Source: Sequoia sempervirens
Taxonomy: Eukaryota > Streptophyta > Pinopsida > Cupressales > Cupressaceae
Reading direction: 5' to 3'
Assembly (NCBI GenBank): GCA_007258455.2
Contig: VDFB02195666.1
Location: 62,001 to 126,000 of the forward strand
Length of the DNA: 64,000 nt
Part shown: positions 21,416 through 32,459 of the stretch, one piece after another
How the letters are laid out: every line of letters begins with the position of its first letter
How positions within the stretch are numbered: the stretch's first letter is position 1
Notes under the pieces: model-generated
Told to the model about the DNA's origin: nothing
What the model saw: only the letters and a program-made list of their open reading frames with translations
Database searches by the model: none
Translations under genes and position numbers: made by a program

Positions 21416-22443
21416 TGTCATGTCCCCATTTTTGGCGAGCATCAGTGATCGTGAGATTGGCCTATTATGAGACCCTCGTAGGCTGACAGAGTGGTTAGAG
21501 GGTCGTTTCGAAGCTTGGCTCAGCGTCTGATTGGCAGTATTGATCAGTAGGCTTTCGTTTGGGCTCGATCGGAGACTTCTTGCAGAGTTGCTATTTTTAG
21601 CAGTTCCTGGCAGTCAGCGTGGGACCCCTGCTATTTTTAGCAGTATGGCTTTGGCAGTGTTCAGAATCACTTCAGTGTTCGTCAGCTTCAGACGGAACAG
21701 TCATCGGATGAGTAACGAGAGAAATATTAATATTTAATTGTATTGATTAAATATTAATTATTTAATGATTATAATATAAAGTTATAATATTAAATTATAA
21801 CTTAAGTGATTCTATTTGAGGGGGTCGCCATCATTAGAAGGGGCCAAATTCGTGATTATATTTTATTATTAAATTTGGCTGAGAACTATGGAAATAATAA
21901 AAGAATTAAAAGTGAATATTTTATTAAAACCCTATTATTGAGGAATTCGAACTCTTGAGGAGATATAAGGGTTTCATTGGGATTTGAGCTCATTATGTTA
22001 TGAAATTGATTTTTGATCAAGTCTTCTTCTGGAGAACGAAGCCGAGGGTTTCAGTTGTCTACAGGCATTGGAGAACGAGCCATCTTCAGTGTTGCAGTTC
22101 AGAGGCTGTGAAATATCAGCTGATCTATTGCATTCAGAGGGATATCTTCATTCAGAAGTTATCGCAGAACATTCACAGAGTTTTCTTTCAGCTTGCTGCA
22201 TTAATCAGGTTTTCATCAAAATACTGTTGCCTTTTTAGTTGCATGTTATTGGATCTTATTTGTAATCATTTCAGAAGATTAATAAATAGTCTGGCATCAT
22301 TATTTTCAAAAGATTTTATCATTTCCGGTGTTGCATTATTTTATATAAATTTATTCAGTATTTTCTTTCAAAAAAACGCAAAAACAAGAAAAAACAATCA
22401 AGCAGTCAGTTTTCAGAAATTAGGGAGAACAGGGGTTCCTACA
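21416..22443 (+). repeat. G1 5' LTR
   Basis: TGTCATGTCCCC...GGTTCCTACA. Two CTATTTTTAG boxes (21591-21600, 21631-21640) lie in the U3 part, each followed by CAGT. A TATA-like GAGATATAAGGG lies near 21960. CCTCGTAGGCTGACAG is shared with the G2 LTR. ORFs reading through the LTR are repeated in the 3' LTR and are not taken as genes. Confidence 0.95.
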
Positions 22444-22444
22444 G

Positions 22445-22456
22445 TGGTATCAGAGC
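22445..22456 (+). promoter_or_regulatory. G1 primer-binding site
   Basis: TGGTATCAGAGC, one base after the LTR end, is complementary to the 3' end of initiator tRNA-Met. Confidence 0.92.
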
Positions 22457-24676
22457 CTGAATCCTGCCATCCTGTGTGGGAAATAAATTTTATGAGCAAG
22501 AAAAACTTATGAATATTCAGGGTTTTCAGTTGCGAACAGAAATTTCTGGGAAATTAGGGTTTTGAATAAAACATCAAAGTGAGGCAAATCTTTTGCAGAA
22601 CATCTTCAAGGGTTTGTTATTGACCAAAAAAAAAAAACGGAAGGTCTAGGGACAAAAATCAGGGAGTTATTAATCGAATTCCTGAAGGCACGAATAAGAG
22701 ACAAAGTCAGCTGGCAAATAAAGACAACGGTGGAAGTCAAAAGATCGAAACTGTATGAAGAAGGAATGATCATCGAGCCTTCCAGCTGCTGGAAAAGGAC
22801 AAATTATATCTGACGCAGCTTAAGACAAAGAAAATATTGTTAATTGGCAAAAGAATTGAATGCTTGTGTCAAGGCGTATTTTCTTGGATACGTGGCAGTT
22901 TGCAGATAAGACAAAATAAGATATCAAATGCTGAGTGCAAGTGCGAATAATATTGGAGTCCATCAGGGAAGCCAACGCATAGAAGAGACGAATCGAGTTT
23001 TTTTTTTCAAATAAAGACAAAGGTTTCAAAGGACCATAGAGACGTCGGACTATTATGGGCGCCGTATCATAATAAGGATGTTCATGGGTGATTAGTGAGG
23101 ACAGACGTATAATTATAAATACGTCAAGTATCGGTCTAGGAAAACAAGACGTGGATTCCAGGAGATCGCGTCTTTTGGAGATTTAATCTGAAATATAATA
23201 TGGAGACAAATTCGTGGCATGATATATTTCCATTGACTTCCTGAAGGAGTCGCGTTTTTTTTAAAATCTGCTATAGCCAAGTTCAAAGGAGACAACCAGT
23301 ATAATCGTGATCTTCAGGAGGAGCATTGTTTTGACTAAAGACAGAATCTGGCAAATATTAAAAGGTGTGAATTGTTAAATCATTCCGTTTGCCATCATAA
23401 GTCTATGTGAAGGGCGATATTTGAATGTTAAGTGATTTGAGTTATCGGGAGCAGCTTAGAAGAGGACAAATCATTATTTGAAGAGATTTATCGGGTCCTG
23501 CTTAGTAAAAAGATTCGAAATCCAGTGTGAAATTGGTGAGGACGCGATTTTTCAATTTGCTGGGTTGAGTTAAGACAAAGAACGGTGGAAGAGACATACG
23601 TATCATCTTCAGAGAGTCGTCTTTGCCAGCAGTAACGGGAAAGTCATCTGTTTGACACCGACGCATGAAGACAAGAGATTCTGAGGGTCGCCGTTGAGAA
23701 GTGTCGTCAATACAAGGAGATACGACCCAGTCTTTATTTTGCTTGAGACCATCGATAAAGACAAATACGTGGAGAAAAGACAAAGAATAAACGCTCAAGT
23801 CTATATTCGGAAGCAGACAAAAGAATAGAAGAGGATGAGTTTAAATCAGTGTATATAATTTTTTTGATAAAGGAAATCGAATATACCAAGTAAGTCGAAC
23901 TTGGTCAATAGGCATAAAGAAGAATTGAATAAAATAGTATTTGCTGAAGAAAGACAAAGTGCGTGACTTTATGTGGAAGAAAATCGCATGACAAGAGGAG
24001 CCAGATTAATATTTCAGTGAAGAATAAAATAGTCGACAGCTGGAAGAAATTGATTAAGTTGGGACGCCAGTCAAAGAGAAATGAAATCAAATCTTGAATA
24101 AGACAAAATATAGTTTGTCTTGGAGGATGACAAGGGAAGAATAAGCCAAAAATTGAGTAAGACAAGCAGACGGTAGAGTCAAATAAAAATAAGACGAATT
24201 TGTTCATCTTATTTGGATCGCTGCTAAAGTCAAGTGTTTGTATCGGGTGCTACTTAGCTGAGTGCCTAATACAAATTCAGGTGTCGGGAGCTGCTCATCA
24301 ATACTTTATATTGACGGAGGAATTTAATCTTTGAAAGTTCGTGGCTGGGAATTAGTGCTTCAGAATAGAAACCTTTGGCAAATATTGAAACCTTTTTGCT
24401 TGAGCAATTTTATCTTTAAGCTTCAGTCTGAGTTAGTTTCTGCTGTAGCTTACTGTGCATTCTGTCAGCACAAAACAGACTTATATGTAAGTATTGCACT
24501 ATGTATTGAATGTCAAGTTTGCATTTGATCAGAGAAATCCTGTACCAAAACATCTAGCAGCTGACAGAAATTCCAGGGCAGCAAACTGATAAAAATTACA
24601 TCATAACCAGTAAGGGACAGTACAGTGAAGGTCTGAAATCAAGTCAGTTGATTGGGTTTTTAGTTTGGCAGCGTAA
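22457..24676 (+). other. G1 leader with recurrent GACAA words
   Basis: No gag capsid frame is readable. From about 22650 to 24165 the word GACAA(A/G) recurs about twenty times on the plus strand (for example at 22651, 22700, 22723, 22823, 22910, 23016, 23204, 23465, 23574, 23760, 23779, 23953, 24102, 24161), usually after AA, AG or TAA. The region is rich in purines. A TAA stop sits directly before the ORF start. Confidence 0.6.
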
Positions 24677-27304
24677 ATGGGCGTCATGAAAACATTGTCC
24701 AGAAATAAACAGGTATTCAAAGAACTTGAACAATCCCAATACAAGCTCAATCGCGAGTTGTTGCGTGTAGAACGGGCGCTTTCAGAGCTTGGACGGTCTA
24801 AAGGATCCAATTCACTTCCTATCATCAAAGGTCCGACATCGCAAAACAAAATGAAGTTGTGTTCCTATTGCGGAAAGCCGTACGACTTAAACCATGATTG
24901 CCCTTTGAGACCTAAGGGCAAAGCGCATAGAATAATGTGGGCTTCCTATGAGGATTCAGAACCTAAAAGAACCAACCAGCAAAGCAATCGTGAAGAATCT
25001 AAATCTGAACATGATGTCTTTTCAAGTGAGGTGTCAAGAAGCCTCTACAATGAGTTTTCAGCAGTTGGTGACCAGTATACAACTGATCCTAGGGAAGCTA
25101 CACCTAACAGTCCTGATTTTCATAACAGCAATGATGAAACTTTGCATGAGTATGAGACAGCAGTGTTTTCACATGTGCAAAATGATCCTATTGAATTGTC
25201 ACATGAAAGCACTCAGGAATTGGGTACTAATGATGTATTGTATATGAAGGATTCATGTCATAGTGAGTCTGATTTTTCAGATCAGACCTTTGAAAATAAG
25301 CTAGAAGATTTATATGTTGATATGGAATCCCAGGATCATGCTTTGGATGGGCATGCAGTTACTTTGAGAGTGGAAGTGTGTGAAGATACTGTCATACCAG
25401 CAACTTCCACCTTATCAGTTGAGCCATCCTTGGAGGTACACAGCAGCAGTACCTTAGATGTTGAGGTGTGCATGGATGAGAGCACACACGATGCTGCAGA
25501 TCATGAGGTGAGTGATGACGGATCAGCGTCATATCACAGTGCATATGGTGAACCGGAAGTCTTGTATGGGGGTCGTAAGTTTCAGGATCCTCATCATTTG
25601 GTTGGGCAACTACATGTGGATGACACTATGATTGCTACCGCCCTTGAGCATTTTGACGTTGCTCGTCAGATGTTGACTGCCTATGGTTGGAGTCCGCCTT
25701 CGACAGATGAGCACAGTGAGAGTGGTTTTTCCCTTGCAGTGATACATGCACTCCGAGAAGCAATTGGAACGATGAAACAAAACTACTTAAGATTACTTTC
25801 GGATAGGGATTTCCTTCTCGAGTGGGATTGCATTTGTTATGATGCATGGCAGGGAAAAGAGGAGCGGATCGATGAGCTCACTCATGAGCTTGAGGTGACA
25901 GCGAATTCATTGCAGAGCACCCAGTTGGCTCTTCGAGAGTCACAGTTACAGATTGAGAGGCTTACCGTGGCGTTGAGGTTAGCACAGTCTTCACCACCTT
26001 TGAACATCGTTCAGTCTTGCATGGCAGTGGTTGGTGGGGAGTATATACCCATGGTTCATAGCAGTGAGGGAGATGTTGAGGATGAGGTTACATCCCTTAC
26101 GGTCACAGGAACAGTTGATACAGGTAGTATGAGTGCGCTCGATGAGAGTTGCAGTGAGCCTTGCGTTGCACCAGGTTCTTTTGAGATTAGTTCCGTGATA
26201 GGTGATGCAGGGCAGATCGTTGATAGCTCCTGTGACATGGTTGTTGATTCACTCGAGAGTTGTGTGACAACCCTCGATACTTGTCCATCTTCACAACAGA
26301 TATTCAGAGTCTCATCCAGTTGGGAGATTGGTACTTGTGATGATTTGTTTCCTTCTTCTGGAAGCAAATCAATCTTTTCATCCGATACAGTTGACTACGA
26401 TCGGCAGTTGGTTGCGCCTAGTCAGGAGTACAACTCAGTTTATTATTCCAGCGATTCAGAGATGGATGATTCCGATCAGGATAGCGTGATTGTGCAGTTT
26501 GTAAACAATCCATTGTTTGAATTTGATGGTGGGGTGATCTATGATAACCCACTCTTCGAGTTGGACACTGATCGTACTTTTGACATTAGTTCTGAGATGG
26601 GTGATGATCGTAGTGTTTGGGATTGTTGCAGTGCATCGCAATTCCAAACCAAACTCACAGAGGAGTTCAATGAGGTGTACACGGTGAGGAGTGCTTACAG
26701 TTTTGTCTTTGATCCACCGGTACATGATTCATATTCGATGCACAATACGGGCGCACAGGGTGATTCTCTTGGTGCAGTCGAGGGAAGTAATTCATTACTG
26801 TGTGCAGAGTTACCGTCTTCACAAGATGGGATTAGCGGATGCAGGTACTTGACCCAGCAGTTGGTGGGGTATTACTTGCAAGGGCCGCAGTCAGTCATCT
26901 ATCATGCCGATATGTATTCGACAGGGCTTGATACTTCTATGTCGCAGATTTTTCATACAGGTACATGGTTTCAGGGCGACTATGGTGTTAGTTGGCATGA
27001 TGGCTTAGACAGTTATCACATCCATGAGGGTTTGGCAGAGGACAGGGAGAGATTCCGGACAGTAGATGCTTCTAGGAGATTTTATCTCTGCATGACGGAT
27101 GGATGTGGATTCAGATTGTATTGGGATCTCGGTGGCGACAGCTTTGGCATCGAGTATGGGATGGGTCCCAATGGGTCACTTCACTATTCTCAGCATGGTG
27201 AAGTTGGAGGCCGTAGAGCGCAGTGGCAGCCTGAGGAGGACCGTCACGACAGATTTTCACTCTGGGTTTGGGATCCAGGCATTGCTTGTACGGTTGAGTT
27301 TTGA
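24677..27304 (+). CDS. G1 ORF: gag-type zinc knuckle fused to long acidic protein
   Basis: This is an uninterrupted 875-codon frame in a young element. Residues 1-45 are basic and helical. A CX2CX7HXC knuckle (C62, C65, H73, C75) is followed by PLRPKGKAHRIMW, matching the gag knuckle of G2 ([14 protein letters not shown] then PFRPK). Residues about 85-375 are acidic, Ser/Glu/Asp-rich and low in hydrophobics. About 380-440 is a probable coiled coil (heptads in IDELTHELEVTANSLQ). About 450-800 is acidic with a repeated NPLFEFD/NPLFELD motif. The last 70 residues are rich in Trp, Tyr and Gly. No membrane segment, signal peptide or known enzyme motif was seen. The start is the first ATG after an adjacent in-frame TAA. 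Likely an RNA-binding, gag-derived accessory protein; function unknown. Confidence 0.85.
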   Translation: MGVMKTLSRNKQVFKELEQSQYKLNRELLRVERALSELGRSKGSNSLPIIKGPTSQNKMKLCSYCGKPYDLNHDCPLRPKGKAHRIMWASYEDSEPKRTNQQSNREESKSEHDVFSSEVSRSLYNEFSAVGDQYTTDPREATPNSPDFHNSNDETLHEYETAVFSHVQNDPIELSHESTQELGTNDVLYMKDSCHSESDFSDQTFENKLEDLYVDMESQDHALDGHAVTLRVEVCEDTVIPATSTLSVEPSLEVHSSSTLDVEVCMDESTHDAADHEVSDDGSASYHSAYGEPEVLYGGRKFQDPHHLVGQLHVDDTMIATALEHFDVARQMLTAYGWSPPSTDEHSESGFSLAVIHALREAIGTMKQNYLRLLSDRDFLLEWDCICYDAWQGKEERIDELTHELEVTANSLQSTQLALRESQLQIERLTVALRLAQSSPPLNIVQSCMAVVGGEYIPMVHSSEGDVEDEVTSLTVTGTVDTGSMSALDESCSEPCVAPGSFEISSVIGDAGQIVDSSCDMVVDSLESCVTTLDTCPSSQQIFRVSSSWEIGTCDDLFPSSGSKSIFSSDTVDYDRQLVAPSQEYNSVYYSSDSEMDDSDQDSVIVQFVNNPLFEFDGGVIYDNPLFELDTDRTFDISSEMGDDRSVWDCCSASQFQTKLTEEFNEVYTVRSAYSFVFDPPVHDSYSMHNTGAQGDSLGAVEGSNSLLCAELPSSQDGISGCRYLTQQLVGYYLQGPQSVIYHADMYSTGLDTSMSQIFHTGTWFQGDYGVSWHDGLDSYHIHEGLAEDRERFRTVDASRRFYLCMTDGCGFRLYWDLGGDSFGIEYGMGPNGSLHYSQHGEVGGRRAQWQPEEDRHDRFSLWVWDPGIACTVEF

Positions 27305-27396
27305 TGATGCTACAGGAGACAGTTTGAGATGTGTGGGACATTACACAGTTTTTCTATTGGGCCTTCCGAGGATCGGAGTTTTCTTTGCAGTAGAGA

Positions 27397-27414
27397 TTGC
27401 TTGGGGTCAAGCAA
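27397..27414 (+). promoter_or_regulatory. G1 hairpin before the polypurine tract
   Basis: TTGCTTG, loop GGGT, CAAGCAA: a perfect 7-bp stem lying just before AGGGAGGGCGGAC. G2 has the same stem with loop AGGA at 37399-37416, inside its chromodomain frame. In G1 the stretch is outside the ORF, yet both arms are kept. Confidence 0.7.
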
Positions 27415-27431
27415 TTTTAGGGAGGGCGGAC

Positions 27432-28459
27432 TGTCATGTCCCCATTTTTGGCGAGCATCAGTGATCGTGAGATTGGCCTATTATGAGACCCTCGTAGGCT
27501 GACAGAGTGGTTAGAGGGTCGTTTCGAAGCTTGGCTCAGCGTCTGATTGGCAGTATTGATCAGTAGGCTTTCGTTTGGGCTCGATCGGAGACTTCTTGCA
27601 GAGTTGCTATTTTTAGCAGTTCCTGGCAGTCAGCGTGGGACCCCTGCTATTTTTAGCAGTATGGCTTTGGCAGTGTTCAGAATCACTTCAGTGTTCGTTA
27701 GCTTCAGACGGAACAGTCATCGGATGAGTAACGAGAGAAATATTAATATTTAATTGTATTGATTAAATATTAATTATTTAATGATTATAATATAAAGTTA
27801 TAATATTAAATTATAACTTAAGTGATTCTATTTGAGGGGGTCGCCATCATTAGAAGGGGCCAAATTCGTGATTATATTTTATTATTAAATTTGGCTGAGA
27901 ACTATGGAAATAATAAAAGAATTAAAAGTGAATATTTTATTAAAACCCTATTATTGAGGAATTCGAACTCTTGAGGAGATATAAGGGTTTCATTGGGATT
28001 TGAGCTCATTATGTTATGAAATTGATTTTTGATCAAGTCTTCTTCTGGAGAACGAAGCCGAGGGTTTCAGTTGTCTACAGGCATTGGAGAACGAGCCATC
28101 TTCAGTGTTGCAGTTCAGAGGCTGTGAAATATCAGCTGATCTATTGCATTCAGAGGGATATCTTCATTCAAAAGTTATCGCAGAACATTCACAGAGTTTT
28201 CTTTCAGCTTGCTGCATTAATCAGGTTTTCATCAAAATACTGTTGCCTTTTTAGTTGCATGTTATTGGATCTTATTTGTAATCATTTCAGAAGATTAATA
28301 AATAGTCTGGCATCATTATTTTCAAAAGATTTTATCATTTCCGGTGTTGCATTATTTTATATAAATTTATTCAGTATTTTCTTTCAAAAAAACGCAAAAA
28401 CAAGAAAAAACAATCAAGCAGTCAGTTTTCAGAAATTAGGGAGAACAGGGGTTCCTACA
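27432..28459 (+). repeat. G1 3' LTR
   Basis: Same length as the 5' LTR. The two differences seen are GTTCGTTAGC for GTTCGTCAGC and CATTCAAAAG for CATTCAGAAG. CTATTTTTAG boxes lie at 27607-27616 and 27647-27656. It is followed by the target duplicate TCTTG. Confidence 0.95.
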
Positions 28460-28801
28460 TCTTGCAACCACTTGACTAAAAGAATTAGGGTTAGACCGTT
28501 CTCGTTTTATATATATTTAAATATATACTCATGAACACATTCATTTTCACATGTACAAGAAAATCATTCGCAAATATAAGAAAATCATTCACATTGTCGT
28601 TACAACATATAATTAAATATTCTTTTCCCAATTTCACATTCTCATGAAAAACAGTTAATCATAACTAACATAACGACCATAATTTCATTCCCATAATCAA
28701 GTTCAAGATTGAGGGGATGTAACTTACTTCTCACCTTAAGAATTATCGTCCTCGATAATTTATTTGTAAATCCAAATCTAAAATTATAATTATATATAGT
28801 C

Positions 28802-30123
28802 TTAATTGTTTTTAAACAAATATGGGAACTTTTGAAGGATTTCATCATAATCCTCCCATGTGGCATTTTCCTTCGAGTACTGGTCCCACTCGACCTTGCA
28901 TTGTACCACCTTGCGGTTATGTAACTGCAACTTACGTACCTTGAGCACTCTGAGTGGGTCTATTGTGATCACTCCAAGGTCCCGCACCTGCAAGGAATTC
29001 AAGTCAATCATATGTTCAAAGTTTGCATAATACTTCTTAAGTTAGGAGGCATGAAACACATTGTGCAATTTGGTGAGAGACGAAGGTAGAGCAATTTTGT
29101 ATGCTATTGGATTGATAACTTCCAGAACTTCAAAAGGTCCCACGTATCTTGGGGCTAGCTTAGAAGTTTTCCCAAATTTGATAGAACTTTTCTCTGGTTT
29201 CACTCGCAAGAGAACTTTCTCTCCCACCATAGACTGTTTGGGGGTTCATTTTGCATCATCGTAGCTCTTTTGTCGATCATTAGCTTCCTTCAGCCTCTGT
29301 CTGATTAACTTTACCTATTCTTCCATTTCCTGAAGCATTTTGGGTCTTAAAATGATCCTATCCTCCATCCTATTCCAATTGATAGGTGTTCTGCATTTTC
29401 CGCCATACAGTGCTTCAAAAGGTGTCATTTAACAGCTGATTGATACGAGTTGTTATAAGCAAATTCTACCAAGGGTAAGTTTTCTTTCCACTTATATTGC
29501 TGATCCACATAGTACATTCTAAGCAGGTCTTGTAAAATCTGGTTTATCTTTTTCGTTTGACCATCTGTTTTAGGATGATAGGCTGTACTAATATTTAACT
29601 AGGTTCCCAAGGCAGAAAATAGAGTCTGCCAAAATCTAGATGTCATCCTTGCATCTCTGTCTGAAATGGTCTTTTCCGGTACTCCATGAAGACGAAATAT
29701 TTCTTGTACAAACTTTCATGCAATTACCAAAGCCCCATCTGTCAAATTCCCAGGTATAAAATGTGCTACTTTAGTGAGTCTATCCACTTCTACCAATATA
29801 GCATTATGCCCGCTCCTTGTCATCAGTAGACCCTGTACAAAATCCATACTGATGATTCGCCATTTCCAGTCTGGTACACTATGGGGTTGTAGTAATCCTG
29901 CCGGGTGTTGATTCTCCAGCTTAACCTTTTGACATTCAAAACATCTTGCAACAAACCTGGCAGCATCCTTTTTCATCCCCTTCCAAAAATATAACGGTTT
30001 AATGTTAGCCAACATTTTGGTTACCCTTGGATGACCCGAGTAAGGTGCTGTGTGAACTTCTTTCCATATCGTTTTCCTTAATTCTGATGAATTTGGTATA
30101 TACATCCTACCCTTGTATCTCAA
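28802..30123 (-). pseudogene. G3 integrase with chromodomain, broken
   Basis: Reading down the minus strand: the zinc-binding N-terminus (HTAPYSGHPRVTKML...ARCFECQK, about 30050-29930), the core start SMDFVQGL, and SDRDARMTSRFWQTLF near 29640-29690. The third catalytic position reads TDGQTKKIN (codon AAA on the minus strand, 29551-29553), where Glu is expected. The C-terminal GEKVLLRVKPEK...KLAPRYVGPF follows at 29042-29230, then a chromodomain with VQCKVEWDQYSKENATWED (28802-29011). Stops and frame changes break it at several points. Chromodomains direct such elements to marked chromatin. Confidence 0.88.
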
Positions 30124-30224
30124 AAGTCCATCTGCTTCAATCTGGAAACCCTCATATTTAGGTTCTTGAGAGTTGTCTAAAGAGTTTCACAAACTTGCAA
30201 GTAGAATTCATCTTCATTCAATTT

Positions 30225-30656
30225 CTACATTACCTGAGCTCTAAAATCTGTGTTGATCGACACCATGGAAGTTATATGTTTCCACCAGCTCAATGCGTCA
30301 ACTACTTTGTTCTCCTCGCCCTTAATGTAATTGACCTCAAAATCATAATCTGAAATAAACTCCATACACCTCTTTTGGTAAGCATTTAAATTAGGCTGAG
30401 TGATTATATATTTTAAACCTTGATGGTCTGATTTGAACACAAAAGTCTTCCCTAACAAGTAATATTGCCACATTTGTAGGGCATGTACAATAGTTGCTAA
30501 CTCCAGATTGTGAGGTGCATAATTCTGCTCATACTGCTTCCACTTCCGAGATACATAAGCCACTACCTTTCCATCTTGCATTGGTACTCCACCCAATCCT
30601 TCACCAGATGCATCTGTTATGATTACCAAATGACCATTAGGGTCTAGTACTACCAA
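30225..30656 (-). pseudogene. G3 RNase H domain
   Basis: Open frame of 143 codons: LVIITDASGEGLGGV, then KVVAYVSRKWKQYEQNY, LELATIVHALQMWQYYLLG, FKSDHQGLKYI and VVDALSWW. The catalytic Asp of TDAS, Glu of LELA and Asp of SDH are present. The usual ADALSR reads VDALSW. It removes RNA from RNA-DNA hybrids in functional relatives. Confidence 0.85.
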
Positions 30657-31074
30657 AATTGGGTGCAGTTGTTAATTCTCTTTCAATGTATTAAATGCTT
30701 CCTGACATTTCCCTAACCATTCGAATCCTTTTCCTTTTCTTTGTAGAGAGATAATGGGGTGGGAGATCCTGGAGAAATTTTCTTACAACCCTTCACGCAA
30801 TATCCATCCATTCCCATGAAACTTCTAACCTCATGCACATTTCTTCGGTACTGGCCATTGTACTATAGCTTTTAAATTGTGAAATCCGCTGCTATTTCTT
30901 TAGTTGTTATTATATGCTCCAAGTGTTGTACCTCTTTCTGAAAGAAAGTGCATTTTGTTAATCTTCCATAAAGTTTATGTTCTCTCAATCGTTGAAGCAC
31001 CAGCCAAGACACTGAAGATGCTCATCCTCGCTTTTGGAATAAATAAGAATGTCATCGAGGAATACCAACACAAA
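30657..31074 (-). pseudogene. G3 RT, second half up to the G2 insertion
   Basis: The minus strand reads VFLDDILIYSKSEDEHLQ just before the insertion point, so the FxDD catalytic box is intact. The connection region follows with several stops and frame changes. G2 sits exactly inside this RT frame with target duplication ACAAA. The frame continues on the far side at 38819. Confidence 0.8.
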
Positions 31075-32458
31075 TGTTATGTCCCCTTCCTAATCAGTTC
31101 AGCTGGATATGTGGTTAGCCTATCATTCCGATCCTCGTAGGCTGACAGTGGTGTGTAGAGGATCATTTGAAGCAGTTACCCGGTGTTCAGGAGCATCATT
31201 CTTTCAGTTGATTCAGGTTGGGCCTTCGCAGAATATTTCAGAGAGGTTTTTCAGTTACTTACTATTTATAGTAAGTCAGGCAGGCGGAAGCTGCTATTTT
31301 GGGCAGGGCACCTGGTTCAGCTGGTTAGCTCAGAGTCGACCCAGTTTGTCAGTTTGATGGTTAGAGGGAAAAATAACAGAGCATTTAATGATTATTAAAT
31401 AATTGATATTTTGACTTTATGTTATAAAGTCACTTTATTAATATATTTAAATATTAATGATTAATGGCATATTATAAAGTATTTTTAATACTTTATAATA
31501 AAGTGAAATATTTATTATAATGAATAATTATTTATTCATTAAGTTGGGATGCCATTTATTTAATATTTTTCCTAAGTTAAGAAAAGGCGAATTTAATCAT
31601 TTATTTAAATGATTATAAAAAGGAAGCTTGGGTCGAATTTTTGAAAAGGGTTATATATACACTGCCAGGACAAATCAAACTCTTATGTTATGATTATTCA
31701 ATTTGTCTTATTCTTTCTTTGAGCATTTGAGTTTGCGAACCTAGGGTTTCAACAGACATTGATTTTGGAGAACATTCCCTCTTCAAGATCTGGCATACTG
31801 AGGCTATGAAATACCAGTTGAAGGTTGTCAAACTTGGTGACTTCATACAGAGGTTGCAGTTGAGCTTATTGGATCGATTCAGGAAGGATTTACAGAGATT
31901 ATTCATTAGTTAATTTTGGCGACCTATCAGAGATCACTTCACAGAGATCTGGCACTTCATTCCTTGAGGCCGTACCATATTTAATGCTGCTGGCTGGGGC
32001 CGTACTTCTGTACCAGCAAGGCCGTACTTTTCTTCACAGGAGAATACGCCTTCCTTTCTCAGCTTCTGTTGATTGGATCTTGTGCGCCTAGGTATTCTGG
32101 AGATCTGGCGTTGTTTTTGGAGTCTGTAGATTGCTTGATTATTTGGGCCGTATATTTATTACCTCTCTTTTGGCGATTGCAAGCAATAACCAGGTTCTTT
32201 AAATAAATTCATTTGTTCACTTCTTCTGTTCCGGAAAACTTTGTAGTTGTTTGAAAACATTAATAAAATCATCTGCCGTTGATCTGGAAGCTATTTGATG
32301 TATTGTTATTTATTTAGGAATTTATTAGCATTTATTTCTCAAAATTGCAAATTTCCTATTGCTGCAAAAAACACAAAAAAATCACAAAAATCAGAAAATA
32401 AAACAAAACCTCAGCATTTTGGCCAGTGATCGGGTTGAGAGACACCTGGTCCCTTACA
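31075..32458 (+). repeat. G2 5' LTR
   Basis: Contains CTATTTATAG at 31262-31271 and a perfect 14-bp-stem AT hairpin at 31470-31500. A TATA box (GGTTATATATACAC) lies near 31648. It shares TCCTCGTAGGCTGACAG with the G1 LTR. Confidence 0.95.
31470..31500. repeat. G2 LTR AT-rich perfect hairpin
   Basis: The 14-base arm TATTATAAAGTATT and its exact complement flank the loop TTT, upstream of the TATA box. The 3' LTR keeps an identical copy at 37829-37859 although the surrounding LTR sequence has diverged. Confidence 0.75.
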
Positions 32459-32459
32459 G

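Larger units (their letters stand above)
21416..28459 (+). mobile_element. G1: young non-autonomous gypsy element with 875-codon ORF
   Basis: LTRs at 21416-22443 and 27432-28459 are both 1028 bp, with only two differences found by eye. The target duplication TCTTG is perfect (21411-21415 and 28460-28464). An initiator-Met PBS follows the 5' LTR, and the tract AGGGAGGGCGGAC precedes the 3' LTR. The interior has a 2.2-kb purine-rich leader and one long ORF, but no protease, RT, RNase H or integrase. LTR starts, polypurine tract and the hairpin before it resemble chromovirus G2, so it probably depends on enzymes of such an element. Confidence 0.95.
19171..28726 (-). mobile_element. G3 3' LTR (minus strand), split by G1
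   Basis: The pieces 19171-21415 and 28460-28726 form one LTR of about 2.5 kb that aligns with 41277-43026 plus 49617-50260. The low-coordinate end is TGTAACACTC (LTR end ...GAGTGTTACA on the minus strand). The upper end, near 28726, follows a purine stretch AAGGTGAGAAG on the minus strand. Compared with the 5' LTR it has an extra block of about 170 bp near 20780-20945 and lacks about 80 bp present at 41650-41750. The strong divergence indicates an old insertion. Confidence 0.8.

Noticed and set aside
22000..22512. 170-codon ORF in the G1 5' LTR, repeated at 28016-28534
   Set aside because: It lies across LTR sequence and differs only after the LTR end. It has no domain and is a chance frame carried by the repeat.
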